64,000 bases of DNA from Histoplasma ohiense (Eukaryota; Ascomycota; Eurotiomycetes; Onygenales; Ajellomycetaceae). Position numbers and translations under genes: made by a program. The stretch covers positions 6,076,001 through 6,140,000 of the forward strand of contig JAEVHH010000004.1 of the NCBI GenBank assembly GCA_017607445.1. Direction: 5' to 3'. The notes under the pieces are model-generated. The model did no database searches. It was not told the origin of the DNA and saw only the letters and a list, made by a program, of their open reading frames with translations. Positions 12,038-22,728 of this stretch are shown here, one piece after another. Positions within the stretch are counted from its first letter, which is position 1. Every line of letters starts with the position of its first letter.

Positions 12038-12448
12038 TGATATTTAGATCAGTTGTTTTTGTTTATTTTATTTTGATCTTTTCTTTAACTTTGTTTATTG
12101 TTAATTTTCATTTGTTTCAAGCAGTTTGCTTTATTATTTGTTGATAATAGTCATTGCAAATGTTTTTTCTTTTCTGTTGATTTTTAATAGCTGCTGTCTT
12201 TTATAATATTTATTTCCTTTGTTTTGAAGTTGAGTTGTGCTAACCCATTGACATTCTTTTGATTTTATTTTTGGATTGAATAGTTTGAATAGTTGTTTGA
12301 TTCTGGGCTGGAATTCTGTTAATGCATGTGTCAAATTGTTTTTGTATATTAGAAGATTCTTGATTTGAAAAATCCTGAAGTATTTCAGGTAGATGTCATA
12401 GTCACTGACTGTATACATCTATAATTGAAGAATAATAATAATAATAAT
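12038..12448 (+). other. LINE A 3' UTR and (aat)n tail
   Basis: About 411 bp without coding sequence, matched by 407 bp in LINE B (42531-42937, reverse strand). Ends in gaagaataataataataataat, a trinucleotide tail in place of poly(A), the same in both copies. Confidence 0.85.
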
Positions 12449-12736
12449 CAAAGATTGAGCAATTAGAAACTGTGAGGTGTAGTGACAGTGTGAAGAGTAA
12501 CAGTAGAAGATAGTTTATAGTGTAGCAGAGATAATAGTAATATATTGTAGAGTAATATAGTGTAGTAGTGTAACATAGTGTAGCTAATTGCTAAGGAAGA
12601 AAAGAAAGAGAAAGAAGATGTGCGAAATACATACATCAATATATATATACATATAGAAATAGCGGTAGTGAGAGTATAATGGAAAGAGGTAAGAATAAGC
12701 GAAGATAATAAGGAAATAATAAACGAGTGCATTACA
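12449..12736 (-). mobile_element. 5' LTR and primer region of family-B chromovirus B-D
   Basis: The LTR is 12471-12736 (266 bp, tgtgaggtgt...gtgcattaca on the plus strand). The 22 bp left of it contain gattgagcaattagaaac, the primer region also found beside the LTRs at 50265 and 59465. The rest of B-D lies to the left, beyond LINE A, outside the window. The right flank is a family-C fragment. Confidence 0.85.
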
Positions 12737-13104
12737 ACAGAGTTGAAGAACATTGAGAGTTACACAGAAGAATTGTTAGAACTATATAAGTACAGAGTAT
12801 AAGACTGAAGAGATTGCACAGAAGAATTGTTAGAGACTATATAAATATGAAATACAATAACAGAGATAAGTAAATACAGAAGAAAAGTTGATTGTATAAA
12901 TTAACTACTAGCAGATACTAACTTATCATATTATCTCTCTCTATTAGAATGAACAATGACTTATAGACATCAAGAGCAGTGATGTCTTTTATAGCAGATA
13001 CAAATTCTCAGATTGAATGATTGTATTCTATTTATTTAACAAAATATTTGCAGCAGCAGTAATTGATTCTATCATCAAAAATTACTTCAATCTCTCATTT
13101 AAGT
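12737..13104 (-). mobile_element. Fragment of a family-C chromovirus (LTR part plus chromodomain end)
   Basis: Aligns with part of C1 from inside its 3' LTR through 17364: part of the LTR with its tandem units (12737-12930, ending tatcata for catcaca) and then the 3' end of pol (12931-13104). It is caught between the LTRs of B-D and B-N. No intact coding sequence remains. Confidence 0.8.
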
Positions 13105-13382
13105 TGTGAGGTGTAGTGACAGTGTGAAGAGTAACAGTAGAAGATAGTTTATAGCGTAGTGAAGATAATAGTAATATATTGAAGAGTGTAGTGTAGAAGC
13201 ATAATGTAGCTAATTGCTAAGAAAGAAAAGAAGGAGAAAAAAGATGTGTGAAATACATACATCAATATATATATACATATAGAAATAGCAGTAGTGAGAG
13301 TATAATGGAAAGAGATAAGAATAAGTAAAGATAATATACAATAAGGAAATAATAAATGAGAATAATAAACAAATGCATTACA
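13105..13382 (-). repeat. 3' LTR of B-N (278 bp, long subtype)
   Basis: tgtgaggtgt...atgcattaca. Compared with the 266-bp LTRs at 12471, 50265, 52291 and 59465 it has two small extra segments near its end (tatacaata after gaagataa, and an extra copy of an aataataaa-type segment). Only the inverted LTR at 50604 shares both. Confidence 0.92.
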
Positions 13383-13709
13383 ATTGCCCTTCTTTTTTAT
13401 AAGAGCTGCTCTCAGTGATTGTATAGAATTGCATTTCTATATTGTAAGTGCTGTTTGTTGATAGCAGTGTATCAATTGTGTTCTCTAGATAGCTTGTATA
13501 CACATTGTTATTGATTTTTTAATGAGATGGAATTGATGGATTCTTTGATTGCTAGAGATTGTATGCAGAAAAGTAAAAAGAATTTCTTTCTTCTTGAAGA
13601 TTTCTTTTTTTTTTAACTTGATCATCATCAAAGCTTCTTTCTATTCTGCTGCAATTTTTTTTCATTTTAAATTTTTGTTGATTCTCTCTTCCTCTTTTTT
13701 TTTGTTGAT

Positions 13710-14857
13710 ATGAGCTTTTTTGACTATTCTGATTTTAAGTAAGTTGTTCTCTGATTGATGCTTATCATGTATTATTGCTGGTGTTCCCTGTCAGTGGTGT
13801 TATTAGTGTGGTCACATGCATCACTAGTTTGTTTTCATATAGTGTCATTCACTGTTCACTTGTTATATTGCTCTAGCTTTAATCACATGATATACAACAG
13901 TTGAATTCTGTGTGAACATTATACCTCTAGATTTGAAGACATTGATTTTTGATGTGTGTTGAGATTAAATACTCAGAAGTGTTGTGAGACTTGCATCTCT
14001 GCAGAAAAATTCTGCAAATCTATAAATATTTCTCTTTGATTTCTATTTTCTTTTTTCTTTTCTTCAAATTTGCTTTTGAATAGATAGTAGTGTTCTTAGC
14101 AATGTTGATATACTGATAATAATACTAGATATATGATACACCTCTTCTGAGACACATCATACACAGATGAGTGTTTATTTTTGTAGAGATAATAGCTGAG
14201 AAAAATATGACTAATCACAAAAGTCATCTTTATCATTTGATAAAATGATTGAACACATCTCATCTGATGATGCTGTCTGCTCAAAGCAGAGCAGAGATGA
14301 ATGCTCTATAATCTCAGCATCAAACAACAGCTGAGTCTGCAGAGATACAGATTTTGAAGACAGTGATTGTATCTAATTCTTTCAGAACAGAGATGTTAGA
14401 GAAAGAGAAGAATATAAAAATTTTGAAAATAATGAGCTTCAGAGACTCTGTAATGAAGAGATTGATTGAAGAGAGATTGATGAAAGAGAAGTTGATTGAA
14501 GAGTCAATGAAAAAGATTGTGAAGATATCAGTGACTGCAGCAGTGTTTATAGTATCTGCTTTCTTTCTCCATTTATCACTGATGTCTGTGAAGCAGAGAG
14601 AGAGAGTGTCTTGAACAGTGGAGAAGTGAAAGAAGAAGATGAGAAGAAATGCTTTTCTTCATCAGATATATCAAAGAATAAATAGATTGATGAGAAAGAG
14701 AAGAAGTGAGAAGATAAATATTTTGTAAGATAGACATTTGTCTATATCTCTGCACTTAAAATAGATATCAGTAATCTATAAGTATCAGAAGAAGTATTGA
14801 ATGAGAGTGATAGAGAAAGAAAATAAGAAGAATAATGAGAGAAAGAAGAGAAAATAA
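13710..14857 (+). pseudogene. Antisense cysteine-rich gene of B-N, decayed
   Basis: Plus-strand gene opposite to pol, homologous to 52936-54083 in B-H. Exon 1 is 13710-13738 (29 nt, MSFFDYSDF), followed by GTAAGT. The acceptor ctctag at 13872-13877 gives a phase-consistent exon 2 although the two copies differ by 6 nt at the junction. Exon 2 encodes CEHY, then C, CCETC and C, so the second cysteine of the first pair has become Tyr, while the third cysteine, lost in B-H, is kept here. A later exon, entered after ctcag near 14319, encodes an acidic and then basic, Glu/Lys-rich protein with many TGA codons; the end near 14857 is approximate. Exons between about 14030 and 14310 could not be resolved. 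Function unknown. Confidence 0.55.
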
Positions 14858-15257
14858 GAGATGAAAAATAAGATAAAGATGAGTAAATTGAGAGTCTTTA
14901 GACTTTTCTTAGAACTCATTTTCTTTATTTTTTTCTTGTTTATATTTTTTATTATTTGTATTTATTATACTCAAATTGAATTTTTTTCTTTTTCTCTTTT
15001 CTCTGATAAAATCCTTCTAAAAAAATACATTTGATTGAAGTTTGAGTGAGATTTGTATTTCTAGTATTTTTCAATTTAAAATTTGCACTTCTGATATCTT
15101 TTGACTTGATGTTTGTGCTTTTGATGTTTTCCAGCTTGGGATTTATGCTTTAGATATTTGAAAGTATGTTGGTTTTGTATTTATCATTCATTTTCTTATT
15201 CAAGAAAGATTTTGAATGTCTGAGTGTTCAATATATTTTCTTTCAGTTTTTATATAT

Positions 15258-16656
15258 TTGTTTGTTTGTTTGTATTGGTTTAACATCTCAGAGAAAACAC
15301 GGGCAGCGCCTGTGTTTCAGAAGCCTTTCAAAGAGCATGAAGACATGCTACACTGAAGAGATTTCTATGTACACAGAGAGAGAGAAATCAGAATTCAGAT
15401 GACAACTCTTGAGAAGACTCAGTTCATTAAAAGAGATTTTTTTAAATTATACATTTATTTTTAATCTGATATATGATCATTCATGATGAAGCTATAGTAT
15501 GATTCTCAAGAGAACTGCTGCTGTTATGTCTGAAAGATTTTATAGTGAACAGAGAGAGATAACTCTCTCAGTTGATCTGAGAGCTGTCTGCACTTCTAAC
15601 AACAGAAGAAAGATAGATGAGATAGATAAAAGAAAAGAGAAAAAGTGAGTATTTTGCAAAGAAAAATAAAGAAAAGAGTGAAAAAAAGACTGTATCATCT
15701 GTAGCATCTTGCAGTCATATGATTCAGCACAAGCTCAGAGAGAGAGAGAGAAGAGAGCACTGAAGAAGATTATAAGAGAAAAGAAATGAAGAGAGACAGA
15801 GAGAGCAGTGAGAAAAGAGAAAAAAAATGTTTAAATTAATAGAGATCAGAATCAGTGAAAAAAAGCAAAGCAGAATGTGTATAGATATCATACTGACAGC
15901 TGAGAGTATATCAACTGAGTCAGCATACAGACTGTACTGATTACATTACAGCTAATTGAAACAGATGAATCAATCATACTGATTGAATCATTTGCATCAA
16001 TTGTATCAATTGTATCATTTGTATCATTTGTACTGATTGAATTGATTGAATTGATTGTACTGTTTGTACTGATTGAATCAATTGAGCTGATTGTATCAAT
16101 TGAATCAATTGTATCATTTGTATCAATTGCATTGATTGAATCTATTGTACTGATTTAATCAGTTGTATCAGATGTTGTGCTATCTGTACTGTCTGTATAG
16201 ACTTGGAACTGCTGTGAGAGGCTGTCAGATGATGTGTGTTCAAACAACTGTATTATCTCATACAGTACTATATATAGAACTGCATGTGATCAAGCAGTTC
16301 TACAAAGTCTGTAGAGATCAGAGACTTTAGATAGACAACAGCTGTCATCTGATTGTGTGACTGTGCTACTGATCTTTTGAGTCAGTGAGAGAAGTATCTC
16401 TGTGAGTATTGACAGAATATCAAATATTCTGAGTTTTTGTTGTGTTTATAGATATAGATGAGTTTCACATCTGCATACTGAAAGCATCTGTAGTATCAGA
16501 AGAAGTTCTCATAAGAGAAGTGAAGTATAAATCAGTAGTGAAGAATATACTGTGACATGATGAGCTCTGAAGAAATCTTTATTTAATATTTTGCAGTCAG
16601 TCTACTAAATCTTCAGTTTTAGTATCAGTCAGAGAGTTTTTCACAGACTCTGTTTC
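15258..16656 (-). pseudogene. LINE-2 3' segment: C-terminal region with 9-bp repeat, 3' UTR and tail
   Basis: Lies downstream of the RNase H domain. At 15970-16170 the plus strand is built of 9-bp units (tgtatcaat, tgtatcatt, tgtactgat). Read on the minus strand this is a run of tripeptides of form x-[Ile/Val]-Gln; x is now Leu, Ser or Met, each of which can derive from Pro or Thr codons by C-to-T change. At 15299-15315 a GC-rich imperfect hairpin (cacgggcagcgcctgtg) precedes the tail and keeps its CpG sites. No open frame of useful length survives. Confidence 0.55.
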
Positions 16657-17190
16657 TGTAACGGGCGTACTTCGATTAACGATTTGGTACTATTCTAATT
16701 ACAGATTATGAATTGATTAAGGAAAGAAAGAGAAAAGAAATCAGAAGAAAAGGTTGTATGAAGAGGGTTCTTATAGAGGAAAGTTTGAGGTGGAAGAATA
16801 TCAGAAGCTGCTCCACAGTGGAGTGCAGAGCAGAAGAACATTAAGAGGTATATGTAAGAATTGTTAGAAGCTACACAAGCATGGAATGTGGAATGAGAGA
16901 ATCATTGAGAGCTACATGGAAGAATTGTTAGAGACTACATGAGTGTGGAACACAGAGTGGGAGAATATAAGAAGCTATGTAAAAGAATTGTTAGAGACTA
17001 CACAAGTGCAGAGCACAGAGCAGAAGAACATTAAGAGCTACATGAAAGAATCATTAGAAACTACATGAGCACAGAGCACAGAGCAGAAGAACATTGAGGA
17101 TTATACAAGATCACAACAGTCAGAAACAAGCAGATGCAGAAGAAGAGTTGATTGCATAAGTTAATTACTAACAGATGCTAATCCATCACA
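16657..17190 (-). repeat. 3' LTR of C1 (534 bp) with four internal tandem units
   Basis: tgtaacgggcgtactt...ctaatccatcaca. It contains four tandem units of about 62 bp (each with an attgttaga and a tacac/tacatga core), where the C2 LTR has five. The pol frame runs about 12 nt into this LTR before its TAG (see pol entry). A purine-rich tract (agtagagagggataa on the minus strand, 17191-17205) abuts it. Confidence 0.93.
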
Positions 17191-20100
17191 TTATCCCTCT
17201 CTACTGAGATGAGTGAGGACTCATAGATGTTGAGAGCAGCAGTGTTCTCCAAGACAGATGCAGGTTCCCAGATTGAACAATTGTATTCTACTCATTTGAC
17301 AAGGTATTCACAGTGATGGTGGTTGGTTCTATCATCAAGAATTGTTTTGATTTCCCACTCAAGTTCATTGTCTTCTTCTACAATGACAGATGACTGTCAA
17401 TTGAAGGTTCTCTGTGAGGGGAATGGATTCTCAGCTGTGGATTGGAGCAGGTTTGTATGAAAGATATTGTGGATGTCAGACAGAGTGTTGAGTTGATAAT
17501 TATGTGTGCCTAGCACTTTCTTCACTGTATACTTGATATGATGATAATCTAGTGTATGTGAGGAGCAGTCTGTTCTTATGTTCTTGAGATTCAGTCAGAC
17601 TTTGTCTTCTATATAATATTGAGTTGCAGAACTTCTTCTGATGTTCATTTAATTCTCATAATTTTACTGAATACTGATCATTGAAGCTTCTGCTCATTTG
17701 CAGACTTTCTTCAGTTTGCTCATGATATTCTCTGCTGTCTGTATAGAGCTGCAGGTGTATGTGGTTTCTCAGAGAGTCTCAGAGAAGTTCAGAATCTCTA
17801 AGTTGTATCTGTGTAGAAGGAAGAATGAGCTTACATCTGTTGTAGTGAAATCTCAATCATTAATTGCAATCTCAGCATGCAGCAGCAGGTTGCTTCAGTT
17901 GTCTTGCATATAATTGCAGAATTTATGAAAGATGTTCTTTACTGTTTATATCATTCTTTTGATAGCTTCATCAGTCTCTGAGTGGTACACTGTTGACAAC
18001 TTTCATTTGATTCTTAGCAATTGGCATACACAGACTCAGAGTGCACTGACAAATTGACTGTCTCTATCTGACACAATGAATGAAGACAGACTGTGTATAC
18101 AATAGAACAGGCTTCTGACAAAGACATCTGCAACTACTTCAGCATTCATCTTGTCACAGAGCTGTAGTATTACATTCTTGCTGAGTCAGTTGACAATGAC
18201 TAGAATGTTTGTAGAACCTTCACTCTCAGACAAGGAAACTACAAAATCAATAGCTATATCATATCAAGTTCAGTCAGAGACAGATAGAAGCTTCAGCATC
18301 TCTTTTCAGTATTCACATCATGTCATCACTGAGCCACAGCAATCATACTTGTGTACAAACTGATGTATGTCTTTCAACATATCTGATCAGTAGAATTCTC
18401 AGATGACAATGTTGTACATCATTTTGTGTTCTGAGTGTCTGATCATTGATGAGTCATGAATTTCTTGCATGATTCATGTTTGTAGAGGTTCTGAATTGGG
18501 GATCCATTGTCTATCTTGAAAGTGTAAGCAGTTGTCATTGTCAATTGAACATGCTGAGATATCTGTTCTTGAGTATATGTCTGTGGAGAATCAGAGTGCT
18601 TTGCTTTGTATGACTTCAGTAGCTTGTTGTCAGAATTCATCTGCTTCTGCTGCTAGTCTCCATTGTTCTTCAAGCAAGAGTTCTTGGGCTTGGGACTGAT
18701 TGATATGTACATGGGGTTCATCTGATTGTATAGGACTTTCTATGATTGTGGGGTTGATTAACTGATGCTCTTGATGTTTTCATCTGTCATCTAAGTCATC
18801 AGATGGCATATCTTATTCTCAGCAGAACAGAACATCCACAAGAATGTTCTCTACTTCAGATTGATAATGAATTGTGAATGAAAAACAGCTAAGAAACAAT
18901 GATCAACACATATGCCTCTCAGTGAGTTTATGAATGGTTGTGAAGTATTCTAAGTTCTTATGATTGGTAACAATCTCAAACTTCTTGACACTTATAAGTT
19001 CAGACTCTCATTTCTTGAGACATTGTATGATTGCTAGAAGCTCCTTGTCATAGATCTCATAGTTGCATTCAGTGGATGACATCTTTTTCAAGATGAAGAC
19101 ACAAGATTGTAGAACATTTTCATTATCATATTGCATTAGTGCTTCATCTACTACATAATCTGAGATGTCTGTTTTGAGAATTGTATGCTTATCTGAATTG
19201 AATGATTGCAGCATCAGAGCACTTGTGAACATATACTTCAGCTTTTTGAATACTGTGTCTGCTTTGTCAGTTCATTGAAATACAGTGTCTTTTCAGATCA
19301 GATCTGTCAGTGGTTGTATGATATTGAAGAAGTCTTTGATGAATCTTCAGTAGAAGTTGATGAATTCTAGAAAACTTCTAGTCTCTTTTACTGAGACTGA
19401 TATCTCTCAGTTGAGGATTGCTTCCACCTTCTTAGAATTCATGTATACATCTTTTTCAGCTTTGATGATGAATTCTAGATAGATTGTAGACTTGATTTTG
19501 AAGTTGCATTTGTCAATGTTCACTTGCAGTTCAGCTTTTTGTAGGTGATCAAGCACTTGTTGTATGTGTTTATAGTGCTCAGTGAGTAATTCATTGATGA
19601 AGATCAAGATATTGTCCATGTATGCTGAGGCAATCTCATTGAGCAGATCTTATAGAGCTCAGTTAATGTATTTCTGAAATGTACTCAGAGTGTTCACTAA
19701 TTCAAAGAGGGTCACTGTTCATTTGTATAATCTGTAATGTGTATGAAAGACAGTTAGCCATTCATCATCTTCATTAATTCTTATCTTGTAGAAGGCTGCA
19801 GAGATGTCAAGTTTTGTAAATCATTTTGCTTTTTCTATTCATTCAAGTGTTTCATTGATGAGTGGGAGAAGGTATTGATTCTTCTGTGTAATCTTGTTGA
19901 GTTCTCAATAGTCAACACAGAATCATAAGCCTTCTTCTGATTTCTTCACAAACAGTACAGATGCTGCAGTGAGTGAGTTGCTAACATGAATGAAGTCTTT
20001 ATCTAGTAATCTGTTGAGTGTTTTTTGTAGAATGAGAAGCTTGTTGTATGATATGCTGTAGAGAGAACCTCAGAGTGATTGCAGATTCTTACTATCTTTC

Positions 20101-20780
20101 TTGATGAGCTCAATCATATGATCTATACTGGGTTCTTGATGAGAGAGAAGCTTTTCAGCTTCTTTATTGTTGAACATATCTGCAAAGTCTTCATACAATT
20201 CAGATAGTTTATTGTGCAGTTTCTTGAAATCTTTGAGTTCTAACTTTTCTAACACATTCTTGATATCCATTATACTAGCAGTGAACACTTGGATGTTCTT
20301 CTTCTCATGCACTTGACAGATTAGTAGTTTGTATGCTTCTGCTGATATCTGAGTGAGATCAGTGGTTCTATCAACATTCTTCTTGTAAACACAGTTGCCT
20401 TCTGGGAAAATAAGACAGTAGTTGTATGCATCCAACAAGGTTCCAAATTCTGTGAGCCATGATAGACTGAGCATTAGATTATACTCAAGGTCTTATATTT
20501 CATATACATATACATTCTTTTTCTCATGTCCTTCTATATTGACATTAAATCTTATCATGTTGTAGAAGGCAGATCCTCTGAGGTTGTCAAATCCACTGAG
20601 CTTACACAGTTTGAAAAAGAGAATACACTGAAGCTTATGCTTCTCAACCAGCTGGATGTCTATAAGAGTGTAGTGAAGGAAACCACTGTCTATCATTGCT
20701 TGTATGTTGACTAAGCTATTTACAATAGCAGAGATTATGATTGTGTCTGCTTGCATCTTCTGCTCAAATCTTCAGCTAGC
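17179..20780 (-). pseudogene. pol: Decayed pol of C1 (PR-RT-RNase H-integrase-chromodomain)
   Basis: Minus strand. Protease about 20493-20756, with an intact-looking AMIDSGFLHYTLID active-site block. RT about 19300-20100: the catalytic box near 19610 is MDNILIF where YMDDILIF is expected; C2 has YMND. RNase H about 19000-19240 (LKTDISDYVVDEAL, then ECNYEIYDKELLAI). Integrase about 17600-18650. The chromodomain at 17210-17370 reads EWEIKTILDDR...CEYLVK...IWEPAS. Many TGA stops, mostly at Trp or Arg positions. The frame ends at a TAG inside the 3' LTR (DNVMD then stop), so the last codons are supplied by the LTR. Confidence 0.88.
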
Positions 20781-20879
20781 TTTTTGCTTCTTGAGCTCTC
20801 ATTCACATTTTAGAGTGAGAGCTCATCTTTTCCCTGTTCTTATCTATCCACAGACAACACAGTGTTCATGCATATGAGG

Positions 20880-21823
20880 GTTTTACTTGAGATGATTGCA
20901 TTCAGACATTGATTTGTGAAGTGCTCTGACTTGTCACAGTGTATGCAGACTTCTCTGACAATTCAATTGATGATGTTCTTCTCTGAGACATTGGGAATCC
21001 TTGGGTGGCTTGCATTCACATGTGAGACTCAGTTCATTGATTCTGGTTCAGAGGTGGGGGATGCTGCACAGTGGTTTGAGATGTACATATTTGTTTGACA
21101 GAATCCTCTACAATTTTGAAGCACACAGAACTGAGATAGATTGTTGTTCAACAGACAAAGATCAGTACAGAATTCACTGTATATTGAGAGCTTCAGACAT
21201 TTTACACTTCAGTTATGTAATTGAAAGTTCAAGTTCTTGAACAATATATTGATCTTGATAGCATCATCCCAGTCTTGCCCATCTGCTTCTAGAAGCTTGC
21301 AATTGAATTCAGAAGGATAAATTGCCAACACAACATTCATCTGATGAGTCTGATTTAGTCAGTCCAACATCTTGACTTGAAGTGTAGAATTGAGAAAGAG
21401 GAAGTTGAGTTGTTGAAAGACTAGCTCTGATATATGCTGATGATTCTGACAATGACTCATCCAGAGTTGGAATTTTGCTAATGTGTTGTCATTCAATCTG
21501 CTATGGATATACCACATCTGATTGAATAGCGAGCCTATTGCTCATCCATCAATGTCCAATTTGGCATTCACTTTCAACTTCCACATAAGATAGAGTGCTA
21601 GATCTCTTTTGTATTTGTTGAGGATTGAAAGCTTCTCTCTTGAGAGCTTTTCATGAGGTGTGGGTGTAGAAAGAATGGTGAATGCAGAAGTGCTCATCTC
21701 AGCAAGTTGTCATTGCAATTCAGCCATCTGTAGCATCTGCTGCTGAAGGATGCTTCATAGATCTAAGTTATCATCCATCACATTCAGATGTGGTGGGTGT
21801 TCATAGAATTGCTTGTAGTTCAT
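20880..21823 (-). pseudogene. gag: Decayed gag of C1
   Basis: ATG at 21823-21821 (MNYKQFYEHPPHLNVMDDNLD), matching C2 at 27048. The CCHC knuckle CIHCDKSEHFTNQC (C-x2-C-x4-H-x4-C) lies at about 20891-20955 near the end. Several TGA codons interrupt the frame. gag and pol seem to follow each other closely, as is common in chromoviruses with one polyprotein; the decay prevents a firm statement about frame. Confidence 0.8.
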
Positions 21824-22189
21824 TTTGATATCTAAGGACATATAATAATAAAAAAAAGAAAAGAAATACTCAGTTCTCTCACAGACACTATTCACAGTGT
21901 TGCAGTGCTAAGCTTGGTCAAGCTTCTTCATGAACACTATTCACAGTGTTACAGTTTGTAGGCACTTGGGCCTTGTAGAACATGATCAATTGTGTTTCAG
22001 ATGCTTAGACACAATGATCTATATAACTAATGATAAGAGCACTCAGACTCATGAGGGATCTCTTGTAACAACTAGACACTCAGATCTGTAAACAACACAC
22101 TCAGATGTAAGAACTGATAACAATGCACTTGAATGTAAGAACTAATAATGAGACACTCAGATCTTAAATGCAGAAGAATCAATTTGTAA

Positions 22190-22723
22190 TATAACAGATA
22201 TACTTCAATTAATGATTTGATACTATTCTAATTACAGATTACAAATTGATTAAGAAAAGAAAGAGAAAAGAAATCAGAAGAAAAGATCATACAAAGAGAG
22301 TTCTTATAGAGAAAAGTTTGAGATGGAAGAATATCAGAAGCCACTCCACAGTGGAGCATGAAGTGAAAGAATATTAAGAGATATGTGTAAGAATTGTTAG
22401 AAGCTACACAAGTGTGGAATGTGGGATGAAGAAATCATTGAGAGCTACACAGAAGAATTGTTAGAGACTACATAAGTGCAGAACACAGAGCAGAAGAATA
22501 TAAGAAGCTACACAGAAGAATTGTTAGAGACTATATAAGTGTGGAGCACAGAGTGGAAGAATGTTAAGAGCTATGCAGAAGAATTGTTAGAAACTACACA
22601 AGTGCAGAGCATGGAGCAGAAGAACATCAAGGGTTACATGAGGTCACAACAGCCAGGAACAAGCGGGTGCAGAAGGGGAGTTGGTTGCATAAGTTAATTA
22701 CTAATAAGTGCTAACCCGTCACA
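22190..22723 (-). repeat. 5' LTR of C1 (534 bp)
   Basis: tataacagatatac...ctaacccgtcaca on the plus strand. The first two bases are TA for TG, a G-to-A decay. It keeps the four tandem units. The bases inside it on the gag side, ttacaaattgattcttctgc on the minus strand, are the same in C2 and are the candidate primer site; they do not begin TGG. Confidence 0.92.
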
Positions 22724-22728
22724 GTTTC

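Larger units (their letters stand above)
7086..12448 (+). mobile_element. LINE A: non-LTR retrotransposon, 5' part displaced by A1
   Basis: Same family as LINE B (42531-49325, opposite strand). Contains the rest of ORF1, a complete-length ORF2 with APE, RT and RNase H, a 411-bp 3' UTR and a terminal (aat)6 tract at 12431-12448. The 5' UTR and start of ORF1 are outside the window, beyond the inserted chromovirus A1. After the tail, the bases caaagattgagcaattagaaac match the primer region of family B, so LINE A itself landed in a family-B element (B-D). Confidence 0.93.
16657..22723 (-). mobile_element. Complete Ty3/gypsy chromovirus C1 (family C), TSD gtttc
   Basis: 6,067 bp between two 534-bp LTRs (16657-17190 and 22190-22723), flanked on both sides by gtttc (16652-16656 and 22724-22728). 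Inserted in LINE-2 just after the RNase H domain. Minus-strand order: 5' LTR, leader, gag, protease, RT, RNase H, integrase, chromodomain, 3' LTR. Unlike families A and B there is no extra gene between pol and the 3' LTR. Same family as C2. Confidence 0.95.

Noticed and set aside
12463..12753. Hydrophobic minus-strand frames across the family-B LTRs (12463-12753, 50257-50661, 52283-52552, 59457-59726)
   Set aside because: They are the LTR sequence read in one frame (Ser/Leu/Tyr-rich), begin and end at LTR boundaries and are broken in other copies.
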